A stretch of 64,000 bases of DNA from assembly GCA_003247135.1 (NCBI GenBank), contig QKAW01000022.1:1-64000 (forward strand), given 5' to 3'. The notes beneath the pieces are model-generated. The model had not been told where the DNA came from, ran no database searches, and worked only from the letters and a program-made list of their open reading frames with translations. Both the position numbers and the translations under genes were made by a program. Below are positions 10,163 through 19,481 of this stretch, one piece after another. The stretch is from Spirochaetales bacterium (lineage in GTDB: Bacteria; Spirochaetota; Spirochaetia; DSM-2461). Each line of letters begins with the position of its first letter. The first letter of the stretch is position 1.

Positions 10163-10200
10163 TTTAAATCTCCATTTACAATAATGTATAATTTAATCCT

Positions 10201-11448
10201 TTAATTTACTTTGGGCAAGTCTTTCCATTTTGTTGTATATTCAGGAGATAGAAGCTCTCTTTTCATTGTCCATCTGTTTCCGCTTCCCCTTTTTAAATTG
10301 CAGACAACTGTTCCTTTCCCGTATCTCATATTAAGTTCGTTAACACAATCCCTTATCTTATCCTTTCTTGGATCTTTTAGAGTAAATAGATCAGGTGTTA
10401 TCTCTTTTGGTAATTTAAGGTCTGTCAGCAGAACACTGGTTTTTTTGTATTTGTACCCCTCTCGGAATATCTGCCTAATTCCTTTATCAGCAGCTTTTAT
10501 AAAGTCCGGAAGATAGTCTGAGTAGTCTTCAAGCTCCATTGTTATAGAGTTTCGATACTGCATATCATTTTTTCTAAAACTGTTTGTAGTTAAATAGAGG
10601 GTAATAGACTTGGCCTTTAATTTCTGTTTACTCATTTTATGGAAGGCATCATGGACATAACTTTTAGTCCCTTCAAGTAGATCATCAAGCTCAGTTATTG
10701 GATTTCCAAAACTTTTGGAGCTCATTATTGCCCTGTTTTCCTTAACTTCCTCTTCGAAATTTATAGAGGCTCTACCCTGCAGTTCCCATTTTGTTCTTAG
10801 GCCAACAATTGTTAGATGTTTTTTTACCCACCAGTCCTCCTGTTGAATAAAGTCGTAGGCAGTCATTATATTTCTGCTTCGTAAAAAAAGTGCAAGCTGT
10901 CTGCCTATTCCCCAAACATCCTCAATTGGTGTATCCCTTAAAATCTCCTCTCTATACTCTTCCTGAAGCCAGAAAAGTCCATTACAACTTTTTTTTCCTA
11001 TATGATTTGCAATTTTTGCCAGTGTCTTTGTCTCAGCAATCCCAATTGAGACAGGCATACCTGTCCACATCTTTATCCGTTTACGTATTAAATATGCATA
11101 GTCTATAGGGTCCTGAAAGTTCCAGTTGGCAAAAGCCTCATCAATAGAATAGACCTCCACAGTGTCGGTTGACTCCATTATAATACTCATAACTCTGCTG
11201 GAAATATCACCATACAAAGTATAGTTGGATGAGAATACCTCGACTTTATATCTGTCAATTAACTCTTTTACCTTAAAAAGAGGGGCGCCCCTTGGAATTT
11301 TCAGTTTCTTTGCCTCAGAACTCATTGCAACAATACATCCATCATTGTTTGATAAAACAACAACAGGTCTATCCTTGAGATCCGGCCTGAATATTTTTTC
11401 GCAAGAAGCGTAAAAGCTATTGCAATCAATAAGGGCTATTGGCATCAT
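10201..11448 (-). CDS. umuC: Y-family DNA polymerase, UmuC-type (error-prone lesion bypass)
   Basis: A 415-residue UmuC-like translesion polymerase. The N-terminal palm motif ALIDCNSFYASCEKIF contains the metal-binding Asp, and VYSIDEAF contains the catalytic Asp-Glu pair. The thumb and little-finger regions follow, ending in the UmuC-type C-terminal DUF4113-like segment. I place the start at 11448 rather than further upstream. There it forms an ATGA overlap with the umuD stop, is preceded by a G-rich Shine-Dalgarno, and gives the normal family N-terminus (MMPIALIDCNSFYA). With UmuD it would form polymerase V. Confidence 0.92.
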   Translation of the reverse strand: MMPIALIDCNSFYASCEKIFRPDLKDRPVVVLSNNDGCIVAMSSEAKKLKIPRGAPLFKVKELIDRYKVEVFSSNYTLYGDISSRVMSIIMESTDTVEVYSIDEAFANWNFQDPIDYAYLIRKRIKMWTGMPVSIGIAETKTLAKIANHIGKKSCNGLFWLQEEYREEILRDTPIEDVWGIGRQLALFLRSRNIMTAYDFIQQEDWWVKKHLTIVGLRTKWELQGRASINFEEEVKENRAIMSSKSFGNPITELDDLLEGTKSYVHDAFHKMSKQKLKAKSITLYLTTNSFRKNDMQYRNSITMELEDYSDYLPDFIKAADKGIRQIFREGYKYKKTSVLLTDLKLPKEITPDLFTLKDPRKDKIRDCVNELNMRYGKGTVVCNLKRGSGNRWTMKRELLSPEYTTKWKDLPKVN

Positions 11449-11849
11449 CCCCCCCTTAGGCAGTGAATTACAAAAGTAACTACACCCCATATTTGAAAAT
11501 CCTCCCGGCCTGAGACCTTAATTTCACTATAAACAGGATTTTCCGGGGATAAAAAAAAGTCCGAACCCCTTTTTATCAATCTTTTTACTGTAAATTCTTT
11601 ATCTATTGATGCTATAATAATGTCATTGGGTTTTGCAGTTATGGATCTGTCTATAATCATAATATCACCTGGAAAAATACCAGAGTTAACCATAGAGTCT
11701 CCCTGAGCTCTTACTGCGTAGGTTGCAGGTTTGTTGGTTATCAGGTATTTATTAAAATCCAGGTCGGACTCAATGTAATCATTGGCTGGTGATGGGAATC
11801 CGGCTTTTATAGAATTAAGAAATAAAGGAATCATAATTACACTATACAT
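11445..11849 (-). CDS. umuD: UmuD-type S24 peptidase, polymerase V accessory subunit
   Basis: A 134-residue S24/LexA-family protein. The self-cleavage site is AG-FPSPA (Ala16-Gly17). The catalytic Ser is in GDSM (Ser52) and the Lys in FTVKRL (Lys89), so autocleavage to the active form is expected. Met6 (129 residues) is an alternative start; neither start has a strong Shine-Dalgarno. Co-translated with umuC through an ATGA overlap. No LexA box that I can recognise is visible in the 36-base divergent region shared with the histidine kinase gene. Confidence 0.92.
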   Translation of the reverse strand: MYSVIMIPLFLNSIKAGFPSPANDYIESDLDFNKYLITNKPATYAVRAQGDSMVNSGIFPGDIMIIDRSITAKPNDIIIASIDKEFTVKRLIKRGSDFFLSPENPVYSEIKVSGREDFQIWGVVTFVIHCLRGG

Positions 11850-11885
11850 CTGTTAAGTGTTTTTATCAATAATATTGGAGTTTAA

Positions 11886-13115
11886 ATGTTTAAAGGATTT
11901 AAAAAAATAAGAATACTAATTTTTGTCTTCGGTTTATTCGCTTTTTTTGTTCTCGCTGCCAGTACGGTAATAGAGGGGGATCTTGATAATGATTATATAA
12001 GTTTTCAAATCCTGAGGAATTATATAAATGTTAACCGATTCAGTATTATCAATAATAAAAAGAATCAGATTGTACTTAGGGATAGAGACATAAATGCCAT
12101 TGTTCATGAAATTGATCTAAGTTATTATATTTTTAAAGATTCAACAATATTTACCTACTATCGTTACATAAACAAGGCTTACAATAACTCATTTACAATA
12201 ATTGAAAAAAAATGGGATAGTTTTGCAGAAGCCTATTTTATTCAGGGGACAGATGATGCCGCTTTTAATGATGCCCTATACTCTATTCATCATGAACTTA
12301 ATAAATTAAATGATATACTCTCTACCTTTGAATCCAGATGGCAGAAATTTTACATGGTTGTACTAAGTGTTAATCTTCTGATCTTTTTACTGCTTCTGAT
12401 TTTTGTCTTTATTTTAAGTAAAGGAGTTACCGGTGGAAGTACAAATAGTTTAATGAGTGTTCGTAATGCTTTAATTGAGGGGCAGGAGCAGGAAAGATTG
12501 CGTATATCCCTTGAACTCCACGATAAAGTAGCTCAGGATCTTTTTGCATGCAGGATGGTAATAAAGGATATAAGCTCTAACCTGAAGGATGAAACATTAA
12601 CTCCATCAATAGATAAATCCCTTGCTCTTTTAGATACATCAATTAAGGAAGTTCGAGATTTATCCTACTCTCTAAGACCACCGGCTCTTCAGGCTATAGG
12701 CCTCGACAGTGCTATTCAGAGTTATATAGATAATTTTGTTCGTAAAATAGAGACTCCTGTAACTTTTAAAAGCATAGGACTTACAAATAAGGTGATTGAT
12801 GAAAAAATAAGCATAAATCTATACAGAATACTGCAAGAGACCTTAAATAATACAGTAAAACATGCCCATGCCCAGAAGATTGATGTAAAATTAATCTACA
12901 CTTATCCATATCTTCTACTAAAAATAGAGGATGATGGTGTTGGATTTAAATATGTAAAATCCGAGATAAAGGCAAAAGGTGGAAATAAGCTGGGGTTACC
13001 CGGTATAAATGAACGTGTATCTTTAATTGGTGGAGAGTTAATAATAAATACAGAAAAAGGAGAAGGAACAAAGATTCTTATTAAAGTTCCAGTAGCCGCA
13101 AATGAAAAAGTATAA
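11886..13115 (+). CDS. Sensor histidine kinase, NarL/DegS type (HisKA_3)
   Basis: A 409-residue membrane sensor kinase. Transmembrane helices lie at about 8-28 and 155-178 and flank a periplasmic alpha-helical domain of about 125 residues. The HisKA_3 box EQERLRISLELHDKVAQDLF places the phosphorylated histidine at His212. The ATPase domain has the N box (ETLNNTVKHAHA) and G boxes (DDGVGF and GLPGINERV). A GGAG lies just upstream of the ATG. It overlaps the response regulator gene by 14 bases, so they form a cognate pair. The signal is unknown. Confidence 0.92.
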   Translation: MFKGFKKIRILIFVFGLFAFFVLAASTVIEGDLDNDYISFQILRNYINVNRFSIINNKKNQIVLRDRDINAIVHEIDLSYYIFKDSTIFTYYRYINKAYNNSFTIIEKKWDSFAEAYFIQGTDDAAFNDALYSIHHELNKLNDILSTFESRWQKFYMVVLSVNLLIFLLLLIFVFILSKGVTGGSTNSLMSVRNALIEGQEQERLRISLELHDKVAQDLFACRMVIKDISSNLKDETLTPSIDKSLALLDTSIKEVRDLSYSLRPPALQAIGLDSAIQSYIDNFVRKIETPVTFKSIGLTNKVIDEKISINLYRILQETLNNTVKHAHAQKIDVKLIYTYPYLLLKIEDDGVGFKYVKSEIKAKGGNKLGLPGINERVSLIGGELIINTEKGEGTKILIKVPVAANEKV

Positions 13116-13764
13116 TGTAATGTTAGTAGATGACCATCCGTTTTTACGAGCTGGTTTAAGAGAAGTTATAAAAGATAACAAAATGTTTGAAGTAGTCTCT
13201 GAGGCCAGTGACATAAGCGAAGCCATAGAGGAATTTAATGAAAAACAGCCGGATGTTGTAGTTCTGGATATAAATCTTGGGAATGAATCAGGACTCGATC
13301 TTATTCAGCCTTTCAGGGATCTGAAAAACAGTGTAGGGATACTTGTTTTAAGTATGTATGAAGATTATGAGTATTTAAGAAAAGCATTCGCTGCAGGAGC
13401 AAACGGTTTTGTTGTTAAAGGTTCCGAGACAGATGTAGTTTTAAGTGGTATAGCAAAAGTTGCAGCAGGCGAGTACTATTTAGGAGCCAAAATGACAGAA
13501 ATCCTGATAAAGAGAATGCTGGATAAAGGAGGAGCTGAGTCCTCCGAAGAAGAGAATGATCGTTATGAAAGTTTAACAGACAGGGAACAGCAGATCTTCA
13601 GGCTTTTAGTCAATGGATTAACATCTAAACAGATAGGTAAAGAGCTTTTTATCAGCTCTAAAACAGTGGACAATCATAAAAGCAAAATAATGAGTAAACT
13701 GGAGATTCATAACTCAGTAGGCCTTTTTCGATTGGCAACTAAAATAGGTATTCTGGACTCCTGA
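13102..13764 (+). CDS. Response regulator, NarL/FixJ family
   Basis: A 220-residue regulator. The receiver domain (1-120) has acidic residues Asp10-Asp11, the phosphoacceptor Asp56 in VVVLDINL, and Lys in FVVKG. A LuxR-type helix-turn-helix occupies about 150-215 (SLTDREQQIFRLLVNGLTSK and ISSKTVDNHKSKI). It overlaps the kinase gene upstream by 14 bases and the RNB gene downstream by one base (TGATG), so all three are one unit. The link between a two-component pair and an RNase gene is unusual, but may only reflect transcriptional packing. Confidence 0.93.
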   Translation: MKKYNVMLVDDHPFLRAGLREVIKDNKMFEVVSEASDISEAIEEFNEKQPDVVVLDINLGNESGLDLIQPFRDLKNSVGILVLSMYEDYEYLRKAFAAGANGFVVKGSETDVVLSGIAKVAAGEYYLGAKMTEILIKRMLDKGGAESSEEENDRYESLTDREQQIFRLLVNGLTSKQIGKELFISSKTVDNHKSKIMSKLEIHNSVGLFRLATKIGILDS

Positions 13765-15556
13765 TGATAGAGATAAAAAAAGACGCACTAGCAATATATA
13801 AAGGACAGGCTGCCCTGATTCTTGATACAGGAAAGAAACTGGAGATTAAGCTTTCTTCAGGAGAGCTAAAAAAAGTTAGGGATAAAGATATAACAGTTAT
13901 TCACCAGGGCCCGGTAAAGACATTAAGTTTCCAGGAAGTTGACTGCGATATAGAAGAAGTCTGGACACTGCTACAGGAAGAGTCAACATTCTCCCTTATT
14001 GAACTTTCCGAATTTCTCTATGGAGATTCTTCTTCAAACTCTGTATTCAATGCTTATAATATATTACAGAAAAATCTCTATTTTTCCGGAGATACCGAGA
14101 GTATAAACTGTAATACCCGGGAGTATATAGAATCCGAAATTGAAAAAGAGCAGCTAAAAGAGCAGAAAAGTCAGGAATTTTCTGAATCCATAATAAGACT
14201 ATCAAAAAAAGAGTGGTCGGAGAAAGACCAAACAGCTTTAAGAGAGATAGAGGAACTGGCTCTGGAGCAGCGTCTTGGAAGCAAAATTCTAAAAACATTG
14301 GGTATAAAAGAGACCTCAATTGATGCCCAGCGGTTCCTTATTGAGATAAATTACTGGAAAATATGGACGAATCCATATCCCGGAAGAATGGGGGTAAGTT
14401 TAAAATCGCCAGATACAGATGAAGAATTTCAGGTTACTAAAAATCCTCTGGATTTAACATATCTAAACAGTTATGCAATAGATGATGAGGGAAGTAGAGA
14501 CCCGGATGATGCACTATCCTTAGATGGAGATTATAAATTATGGGTTCATATAACAGATGTTGCCTCAATAGTTAAACCCGACAGTAAAAGTGATAATGAA
14601 GCATCATCAAAAGGGGCAAACTTATACCTTCCGGATCAGACCGTTCACATGCTTCCGGCTAAAATAACAGAACTTCAGGCACTAGGTCATCCAGATGGTA
14701 ATAATGCACTCTCCTTTCTTTTTGAATTTGACAAAGATTATAACATAATAAACAGAGAAATACATTTAAGCAGGGTAATAGTAGATCGAGTCTCCTATGA
14801 AGAAGTAGAAAGTCAGCGGGATTCCGATAAATTCAGGCAATTTTATACAATTGCAGAAAAACTTAAAGAGAGAAGGTTACAAAATGGAGCCGTATCAATA
14901 TCTCTTCCCGAAGTAAAAATACGTGTTAACGATTTAAACGAAATAGATATAAAACCGATAAGTGGTGTGGAAAGTCGGAATGTAGTCAGCGAATTTATGT
15001 TGTTAGCTGGGGAGAGTGCTGCAATTTTCTGTTTCAATAAGGGCATCCCCATCCCATATGCAACCCAGCAGGCTTCAGATTCAAAGGGTATTCCTGATAC
15101 AGATCTGGCATCAATGTTCAATTGGAGAAGGAAATTTAAACGAGGGGAAACAAAATTTAAACCCGAATCACATTTTGGTTTAGGACTGGAAATGTATACC
15201 AGAGCATTGTTAACCAGCAGATTCGTGCCTATATTTTAAATGAAGAAATGAAACAGGAAGAGGATTTACTGCTTAAAATCTCACCTGCTATTGAATCTAT
15301 GAAGAAACTATCCCTGTGTGAAAGAGCATCTAATCTTCACTGGAAATTGGTTTATCTAAGCCAAAACAGAGGTAAAATATATACCGGAACCTTTGTAGAG
15401 AAAAAGGATAGTAATAACGGAACCTTTATTATAGAGGAATTAGCCCTTGAAATTCAGGTTTCTATGCCTGAACTTCCTGAGTTGAACAGCAAAATACCAT
15501 TAAAGGTGAAAAAGATTGATATTCCTACTCAATTAATCACTTTTGTTCATCATTAA
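13764..15556 (+). pseudogene. RNB-domain exoribonuclease (RNase II/R family) with an internal frameshifting deletion
   Basis: The first frame (13764-15239, 491 codons) has an OB-like N-terminus and most of an RNB catalytic domain, including the metal-binding motif AIDDEGSRDPDDALSL. After GLGLEMYTRA the frame goes wrong and stops. A second frame, in phase from about 15206 to 15556, continues with IVNQQIRAYILNEEMKQ and a C-terminal S1-like segment. In the RNB family YTRA is followed by TSPxRRYxDL, which is entirely missing here. A single deletion of about 31 bases (length one more than a multiple of three) explains both the lost motif and the frameshift; restored, the protein would be about 607 residues. 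The missing segment carries an arginine known to be needed for catalysis in E. coli RNase II, so an active enzyme is unlikely. An assembly error has to be excluded. Confidence 0.82.
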
Positions 15557-15980
15557 AAAACTGTTTAACATTGTCAGGCAAGAAATGTAGATGTTTCTTA
15601 TAGTTTTCTCTAATATCAGAACCGCTAATTGGGGTTATCTCTCTTTTATGATCAAATTTTAAGTGAGCTATTTTAAGAAATGATGCTAGAGTGTCCCCGT
15701 AATTTTCTGAAGATATTACAGCATCTATAGTAGGGAACTGATCTTTTATAAAATTGCACCAAGCTTCAGTTCTAGATTCCTGGGGTAACTCATTTATTGA
15801 ATCACGACTTGAAACATCAATTTTTATAGAGCAGTTCTTTTTATAGTGCTCCACCAGCCAGGAGTATCTTAATTCAGGTTCAATAGGGTCATCTTTAGAA
15901 ATAACGAGTAAAATTGTAATATTCCTGCAATGTTTAATGCCATAGGATACTAAATTCAAATGTCCACTATGCAGAGGCAT
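15537..15980 (-). CDS. NadR-like / cytidylyltransferase-family nucleotidyltransferase
   Basis: At least 147 residues. It has the HxGH nucleotidyltransferase motif (MPLHSGHLNLV) and a C-terminal ISGSDIRENYKKHLHFLP that resembles the ISGT-IRE motif of NadR-type NMN adenylyltransferases. The motif normally follows a first beta strand such as LIIGKF. That strand is encoded just upstream in frame (LIIGKF before MPLHSGH), but there is no ATG, GTG or TTG for it before a stop at 16035. So the true start is either the Met shown here, with a truncated strand, or a rare ATT/ATA codon. The 3' end overlaps the broken RNB gene by 20 bases on the opposite strand. NMN adenylyltransferase activity is an inference. 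Confidence 0.75.
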   Translation of the reverse strand: MPLHSGHLNLVSYGIKHCRNITILLVISKDDPIEPELRYSWLVEHYKKNCSIKIDVSSRDSINELPQESRTEAWCNFIKDQFPTIDAVISSENYGDTLASFLKIAHLKFDHKREITPISGSDIRENYKKHLHFLPDNVKQFFNDEQK

Positions 15981-15994
15981 AAATTTTCCAATTA

Positions 15995-16414
15995 TTAACC
16001 CATGATTGTAGCTATAATCCGTCTTGAACCTCCACTATTCCTATGTTCCCCCAGATATATCCCTTGCCAAGTCCCAAGATTAAGTTTTCCATTAGTTACA
16101 GGAATTGTAATAGAGGTACCAATTATTGAAGCCTTTATATGGGCAGGCATATCATCACTTCCTTCATAGGTATGTTCAAAATATGGTTCATTTTCCGGGA
16201 CATATCTTTTAAAAAAGTTCTCCATATCAGTTCGAACTTCAGGGTCAGCACACTCATTAATTGTAATAGAAGCAGAAGTATGTTGAATATTTAATACAAG
16301 AATTCCTGCCTTTATCTCTTCAATTTCAGGTAAATTTCTAACAATTTCTCTAGTAATAAGATGAAAACCTTTTCTTTTTGGCTCTATAGTAATTGTCTTT
16401 TGCAAAGTTGTCAT
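15995..16414 (-). CDS. YjbQ family (UPF0047) protein
   Basis: A 139-residue single-domain protein of the YjbQ/UPF0047 family. It has the conserved segments NIQHTSASITINECADPEV, PAHIKASIIG and LGTWQGIYLGEHR, which end in the family's conserved histidine. Some members show weak thiamine phosphate synthase activity, but the physiological role is unsettled. It lies directly upstream of the NadR-like gene and 12 bases downstream of the HPr-domain gene, consistent with one transcript. Length is typical. Confidence 0.9.
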   Translation of the reverse strand: MTTLQKTITIEPKRKGFHLITREIVRNLPEIEEIKAGILVLNIQHTSASITINECADPEVRTDMENFFKRYVPENEPYFEHTYEGSDDMPAHIKASIIGTSITIPVTNGKLNLGTWQGIYLGEHRNSGGSRRIIATIMG

Positions 16415-16426
16415 ACTGTAACCAGA

Positions 16427-17974
16427 CTAACGCTTTAAGTAGGATAGCTCTTTAGGGAGAACAATATTATTACCATATTTATCCTCACCATATCCGTTTT
16501 CAGCTAGAATTTTTATATCTTCCAGTACTCTCACATCACCTTCAAACATAACTGTTTGATCAGACTTGATATCAAGAGTACCGGTAGCCAGATGATGAGT
16601 TATAGCTCTTTTTGCATAGGATGAAATTTTCTCTCCATGTATAGGAGGCAGATCCTCAAAAGAGAAAGATTTGTTATAAAGAGTAATATCCTCATTTTCC
16701 ATTAATTCAATATAAACGGCTCTTATTGCATTACGAAGCTTAACAGAGTCCAATGGTTGGGAATTCTTCTTTTTTATAAAGTCCATATCATTAATAATTT
16801 TATTAATCATAAATCTTTTCTGTGCATTTATAACCTCATTTGCTCTAAACAGTTCAAGAGGAATAGCTGCATTATAGGTTTTGTCATCCATAATCATTTT
16901 TACCTGAGTTCCATAATGGATAACTATTTTTGCAATTAAAGTTGAAGGTCTTACATGGAAACCACGATAGTTAGGTATATTTACCCGTATTTTTCCACGT
17001 TTTTCATAATTTAAAAGAGTCTCTTTACACAATCTTTGAGCTTTCTGAGTAAAATCTAGAGAGTGAGCAATAAAAGTATCAATAATTAGTGTTACAAGCT
17101 CAAGTTCCGATATTGGTTGAATAATACTTCCAAAAAGTGTCGGTTTAAAAAATGCTGCATGCCTTTCCAGATAGTGGCAACACTTTGTTGCTATATCCAG
17201 TAGATGGTATATCACAGTTATATAACTTTTAAGACCGGGAAGTGTTTTATCAGAATTAAGCTTTAAAGATTCAGAAAGATAAGTGTCAAAAAGGGATTGT
17301 AGGCTATGAAACTTATTTTCAAATGTCATAAGTTTTGCTTCATCAAAAGTGTCAGGAATCATATCCAGATACTCGGACCTTTTGGTTTTTACAATCTTTC
17401 TCAATTGACCAAAATCTTCAGCAATATTCAAAAAGCTTGTAGCTAAAGATACAGCAGCATGCTCCGCAGATTTAATAGATCTTTTCTTTCTGTTTCTATC
17501 AACAAATCCAAGATCCGGGTATTCAATAAAATTAAAACAGTTAACAGGGCAGATGTTAAGCTCAATCCCAACTTTTTTAAACTGATTTATTGCATTTCTG
17601 CTAGAATTAAAAAGAGTAGTTTTTAAAAGTCTGTATGCACTGTTTATACTGTCTATAAACTCTATTTCATCATTTAATATTTTCTTTCGAGGTATTTTTT
17701 CTAAAAGCCTGGCACACTTAAAACAGCATCCTGAAAATGATTTAACAACAGCAACAGCCTCTCTTACTGGAAACCATGACTTGTTGTTCAAGCAGCCATA
17801 ATGATCAAGAAAATCTTCCAAATGCCCTGCTTCGACCTTTAATCTTGCTAAAAAGAGTTGTGAAAAATCACTGTCAACTCCCTTATCCAAGATATGCCCT
17901 ATAAGTACAAAAAAAACTCTAGACTGACCTTCCACTGCATCAATGAATTTCTTATAGTCTACTTCCGATTCCAT
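16427..17974 (-). CDS. Large protein with a C-terminal HPr-like domain, function unknown
   Basis: A 515-residue cytoplasmic protein. Residues 1-325 are mostly alpha-helical, with several cysteines (for example GCCFKCARL and NICPVNCF), and resemble no family I recognise. Residues from about 328 to 410 look like an HPr phosphocarrier: NYRGFHVRPSTLIAKIV places His340 where the phosphorylated histidine of HPr lies, followed by Arg342-Pro343. About 100 further residues follow, ending GYGEDKYGNNIVLPKELSYL. There are no PTS enzyme I or EIIA domains next to it. It may be a regulatory sensor of PTS phosphorylation, but this is inference. Confidence 0.7.
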   Translation of the reverse strand: MESEVDYKKFIDAVEGQSRVFFVLIGHILDKGVDSDFSQLFLARLKVEAGHLEDFLDHYGCLNNKSWFPVREAVAVVKSFSGCCFKCARLLEKIPRKKILNDEIEFIDSINSAYRLLKTTLFNSSRNAINQFKKVGIELNICPVNCFNFIEYPDLGFVDRNRKKRSIKSAEHAAVSLATSFLNIAEDFGQLRKIVKTKRSEYLDMIPDTFDEAKLMTFENKFHSLQSLFDTYLSESLKLNSDKTLPGLKSYITVIYHLLDIATKCCHYLERHAAFFKPTLFGSIIQPISELELVTLIIDTFIAHSLDFTQKAQRLCKETLLNYEKRGKIRVNIPNYRGFHVRPSTLIAKIVIHYGTQVKMIMDDKTYNAAIPLELFRANEVINAQKRFMINKIINDMDFIKKKNSQPLDSVKLRNAIRAVYIELMENEDITLYNKSFSFEDLPPIHGEKISSYAKRAITHHLATGTLDIKSDQTVMFEGDVRVLEDIKILAENGYGEDKYGNNIVLPKELSYLKR

Positions 17975-18101
17975 ACCTCAATATAAACCTAAGAAAAGGT
18001 TAATTCAACCATTTTGCATCTTAATTAAGGATTTTATTTATTAAGGTATATTAGAAAATTCAAAAATTTATTATAGTATTTTTTATAATAAAGGGGTAAT
18101 A

Positions 18102-19406
18102 ATGAGTAAAATATGGGCTAAAGATTATGAGTTGGACAGTTTAATAGAGGAGTTTACTGTAGGCAGCGACTATATACTGGATCTGGATCTTGTAGAATTT
18201 GATTGTATTGGCAGCAAGGCCCATGCAAAAATGTTATCTACAATAGGTATTTTAACCTCAAATGAGTATAATCTTTTGGAAAAAGAGCTGGATAAAATTA
18301 TTTCAGATTCCAGAGAAGGTAATTTCCACATAAACAGAAGTGATGAAGATTGTCATACCGCTATTGAAGCTCGGTTAACTGAAAAACTTGGAGAGATTGG
18401 TAAGAAAATTCATACAGGGCGAAGCAGAAACGATCAAGTTATAACAGCAACAAGGCTCTATTCAAAACATCAGTTAAGAGAGACAATTAAAAGTACACTT
18501 CAACTTTCGGAATCCCTTGTGGATATGGCAGAGGAAAACGCTAATGTTCCTATGGTTGGAAGAACCCACATGCAGAGTGCAATGCCATCTTCTGTTGGTT
18601 TATGGGCTGGTGCTTTTGCAGAAGAGCTTATTGATTGTGCAAAAAACTTAAACTCAATATACAATTTAATAGATCAGAACCCATTGGGATCAGCTGCAAG
18701 CTATGGTGTACCATTGCCATTAAATAGAGAGCTGACAGCTGAGATTCTCGGATTTAAAAAAGTACAGAACAATGTTTTATATGTTAATAATTCCCGGGGA
18801 AAATTTGAATCAATAATCATTGATGGTATGGATCAATTAACTTTAACACTAAGTAAAATGGCTCAGGATTTAATACTTTTTTCACTACCTGAATTCAGTT
18901 ACTTCTCTCTACCAAGAGAGTTGTGTAGTGGTTCTAGTATTATGCCACAAAAAAAGAATCCTGATGGATTCGAACTTTTAAGAAGTAAGTCAGCTATTGT
19001 ATCAAGTTGTGCTTTTCAGATTAAAAGTATAATAAGATCTCTGCCAACAGGGTATAACAGAGATTTTCAGGATACCAAGGAACCATTTTTAAGAGGGTGT
19101 AAAACCACACTTTTATCAATACGAATTATGGAATTATCAATAAAGAATTTAATAGTTAATACACAGAAATGTATTGAAGGTTTCACTCCGGAAAATTTTG
19201 CAACCGATGTAGCACTTGAACTTGTTGCTTCTGGTATGAGCTTTAGAGATGCCTATGTAAAAGTTGGACTTGAAGTGGAGTCATTAGCAAACAGGGATCC
19301 GGTAGAAGCCATAAAGTTAAGAACACATACAGGAACCTCGGGTAATCTGGGGCTTGAATTGTCCAGGAATTCAATAAAAGAACTTAGAACTGAAATGAAT
19401 TTGTAA
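18102..19406 (+). CDS. argH: Argininosuccinate lyase
   Basis: A 434-residue member of the fumarase/aspartase superfamily that would cleave argininosuccinate to arginine and fumarate. It contains the ArgH signatures KIHTGRSRNDQV, RTHMQSAMPSS and the superfamily loop GSSIMPQKKNPD, which carries the catalytic serine. The C-terminal segment has the usual ArgH helix (FRDAYVKVG). It is slightly shorter than the E. coli enzyme (457). The start is preceded by AAGGGG. No other arginine genes are adjacent, so it appears to be transcribed alone and ends at a strong terminator. Confidence 0.95.
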   Translation: MSKIWAKDYELDSLIEEFTVGSDYILDLDLVEFDCIGSKAHAKMLSTIGILTSNEYNLLEKELDKIISDSREGNFHINRSDEDCHTAIEARLTEKLGEIGKKIHTGRSRNDQVITATRLYSKHQLRETIKSTLQLSESLVDMAEENANVPMVGRTHMQSAMPSSVGLWAGAFAEELIDCAKNLNSIYNLIDQNPLGSAASYGVPLPLNRELTAEILGFKKVQNNVLYVNNSRGKFESIIIDGMDQLTLTLSKMAQDLILFSLPEFSYFSLPRELCSGSSIMPQKKNPDGFELLRSKSAIVSSCAFQIKSIIRSLPTGYNRDFQDTKEPFLRGCKTTLLSIRIMELSIKNLIVNTQKCIEGFTPENFATDVALELVASGMSFRDAYVKVGLEVESLANRDPVEAIKLRTHTGTSGNLGLELSRNSIKELRTEMNL

Positions 19407-19448
19407 AATTAGTAAATATAGCAAATTATCAAAAAAAGGCAAAAAAAA

Positions 19449-19481
19449 AGAGAGTTGAATATATCAACTCTCTCTGTTTTT
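19449..19481. terminator. Bidirectional intrinsic terminator between argH and the Na/Pi symporter gene
   Basis: A 10-bp stem (AGAGAGTTGA at 19449-19458 and TCAACTCTCT at 19464-19473) with loop ATATA. It is flanked by an A run on the left and a T-rich stretch on the right, so it can work on both strands. The right flank touches the stop codon of the convergent gene. Confidence 0.9.

Noticed and set aside
11225-11413. Plus-strand frame inside umuC
   Set aside because: Covered by a strongly conserved minus-strand gene.
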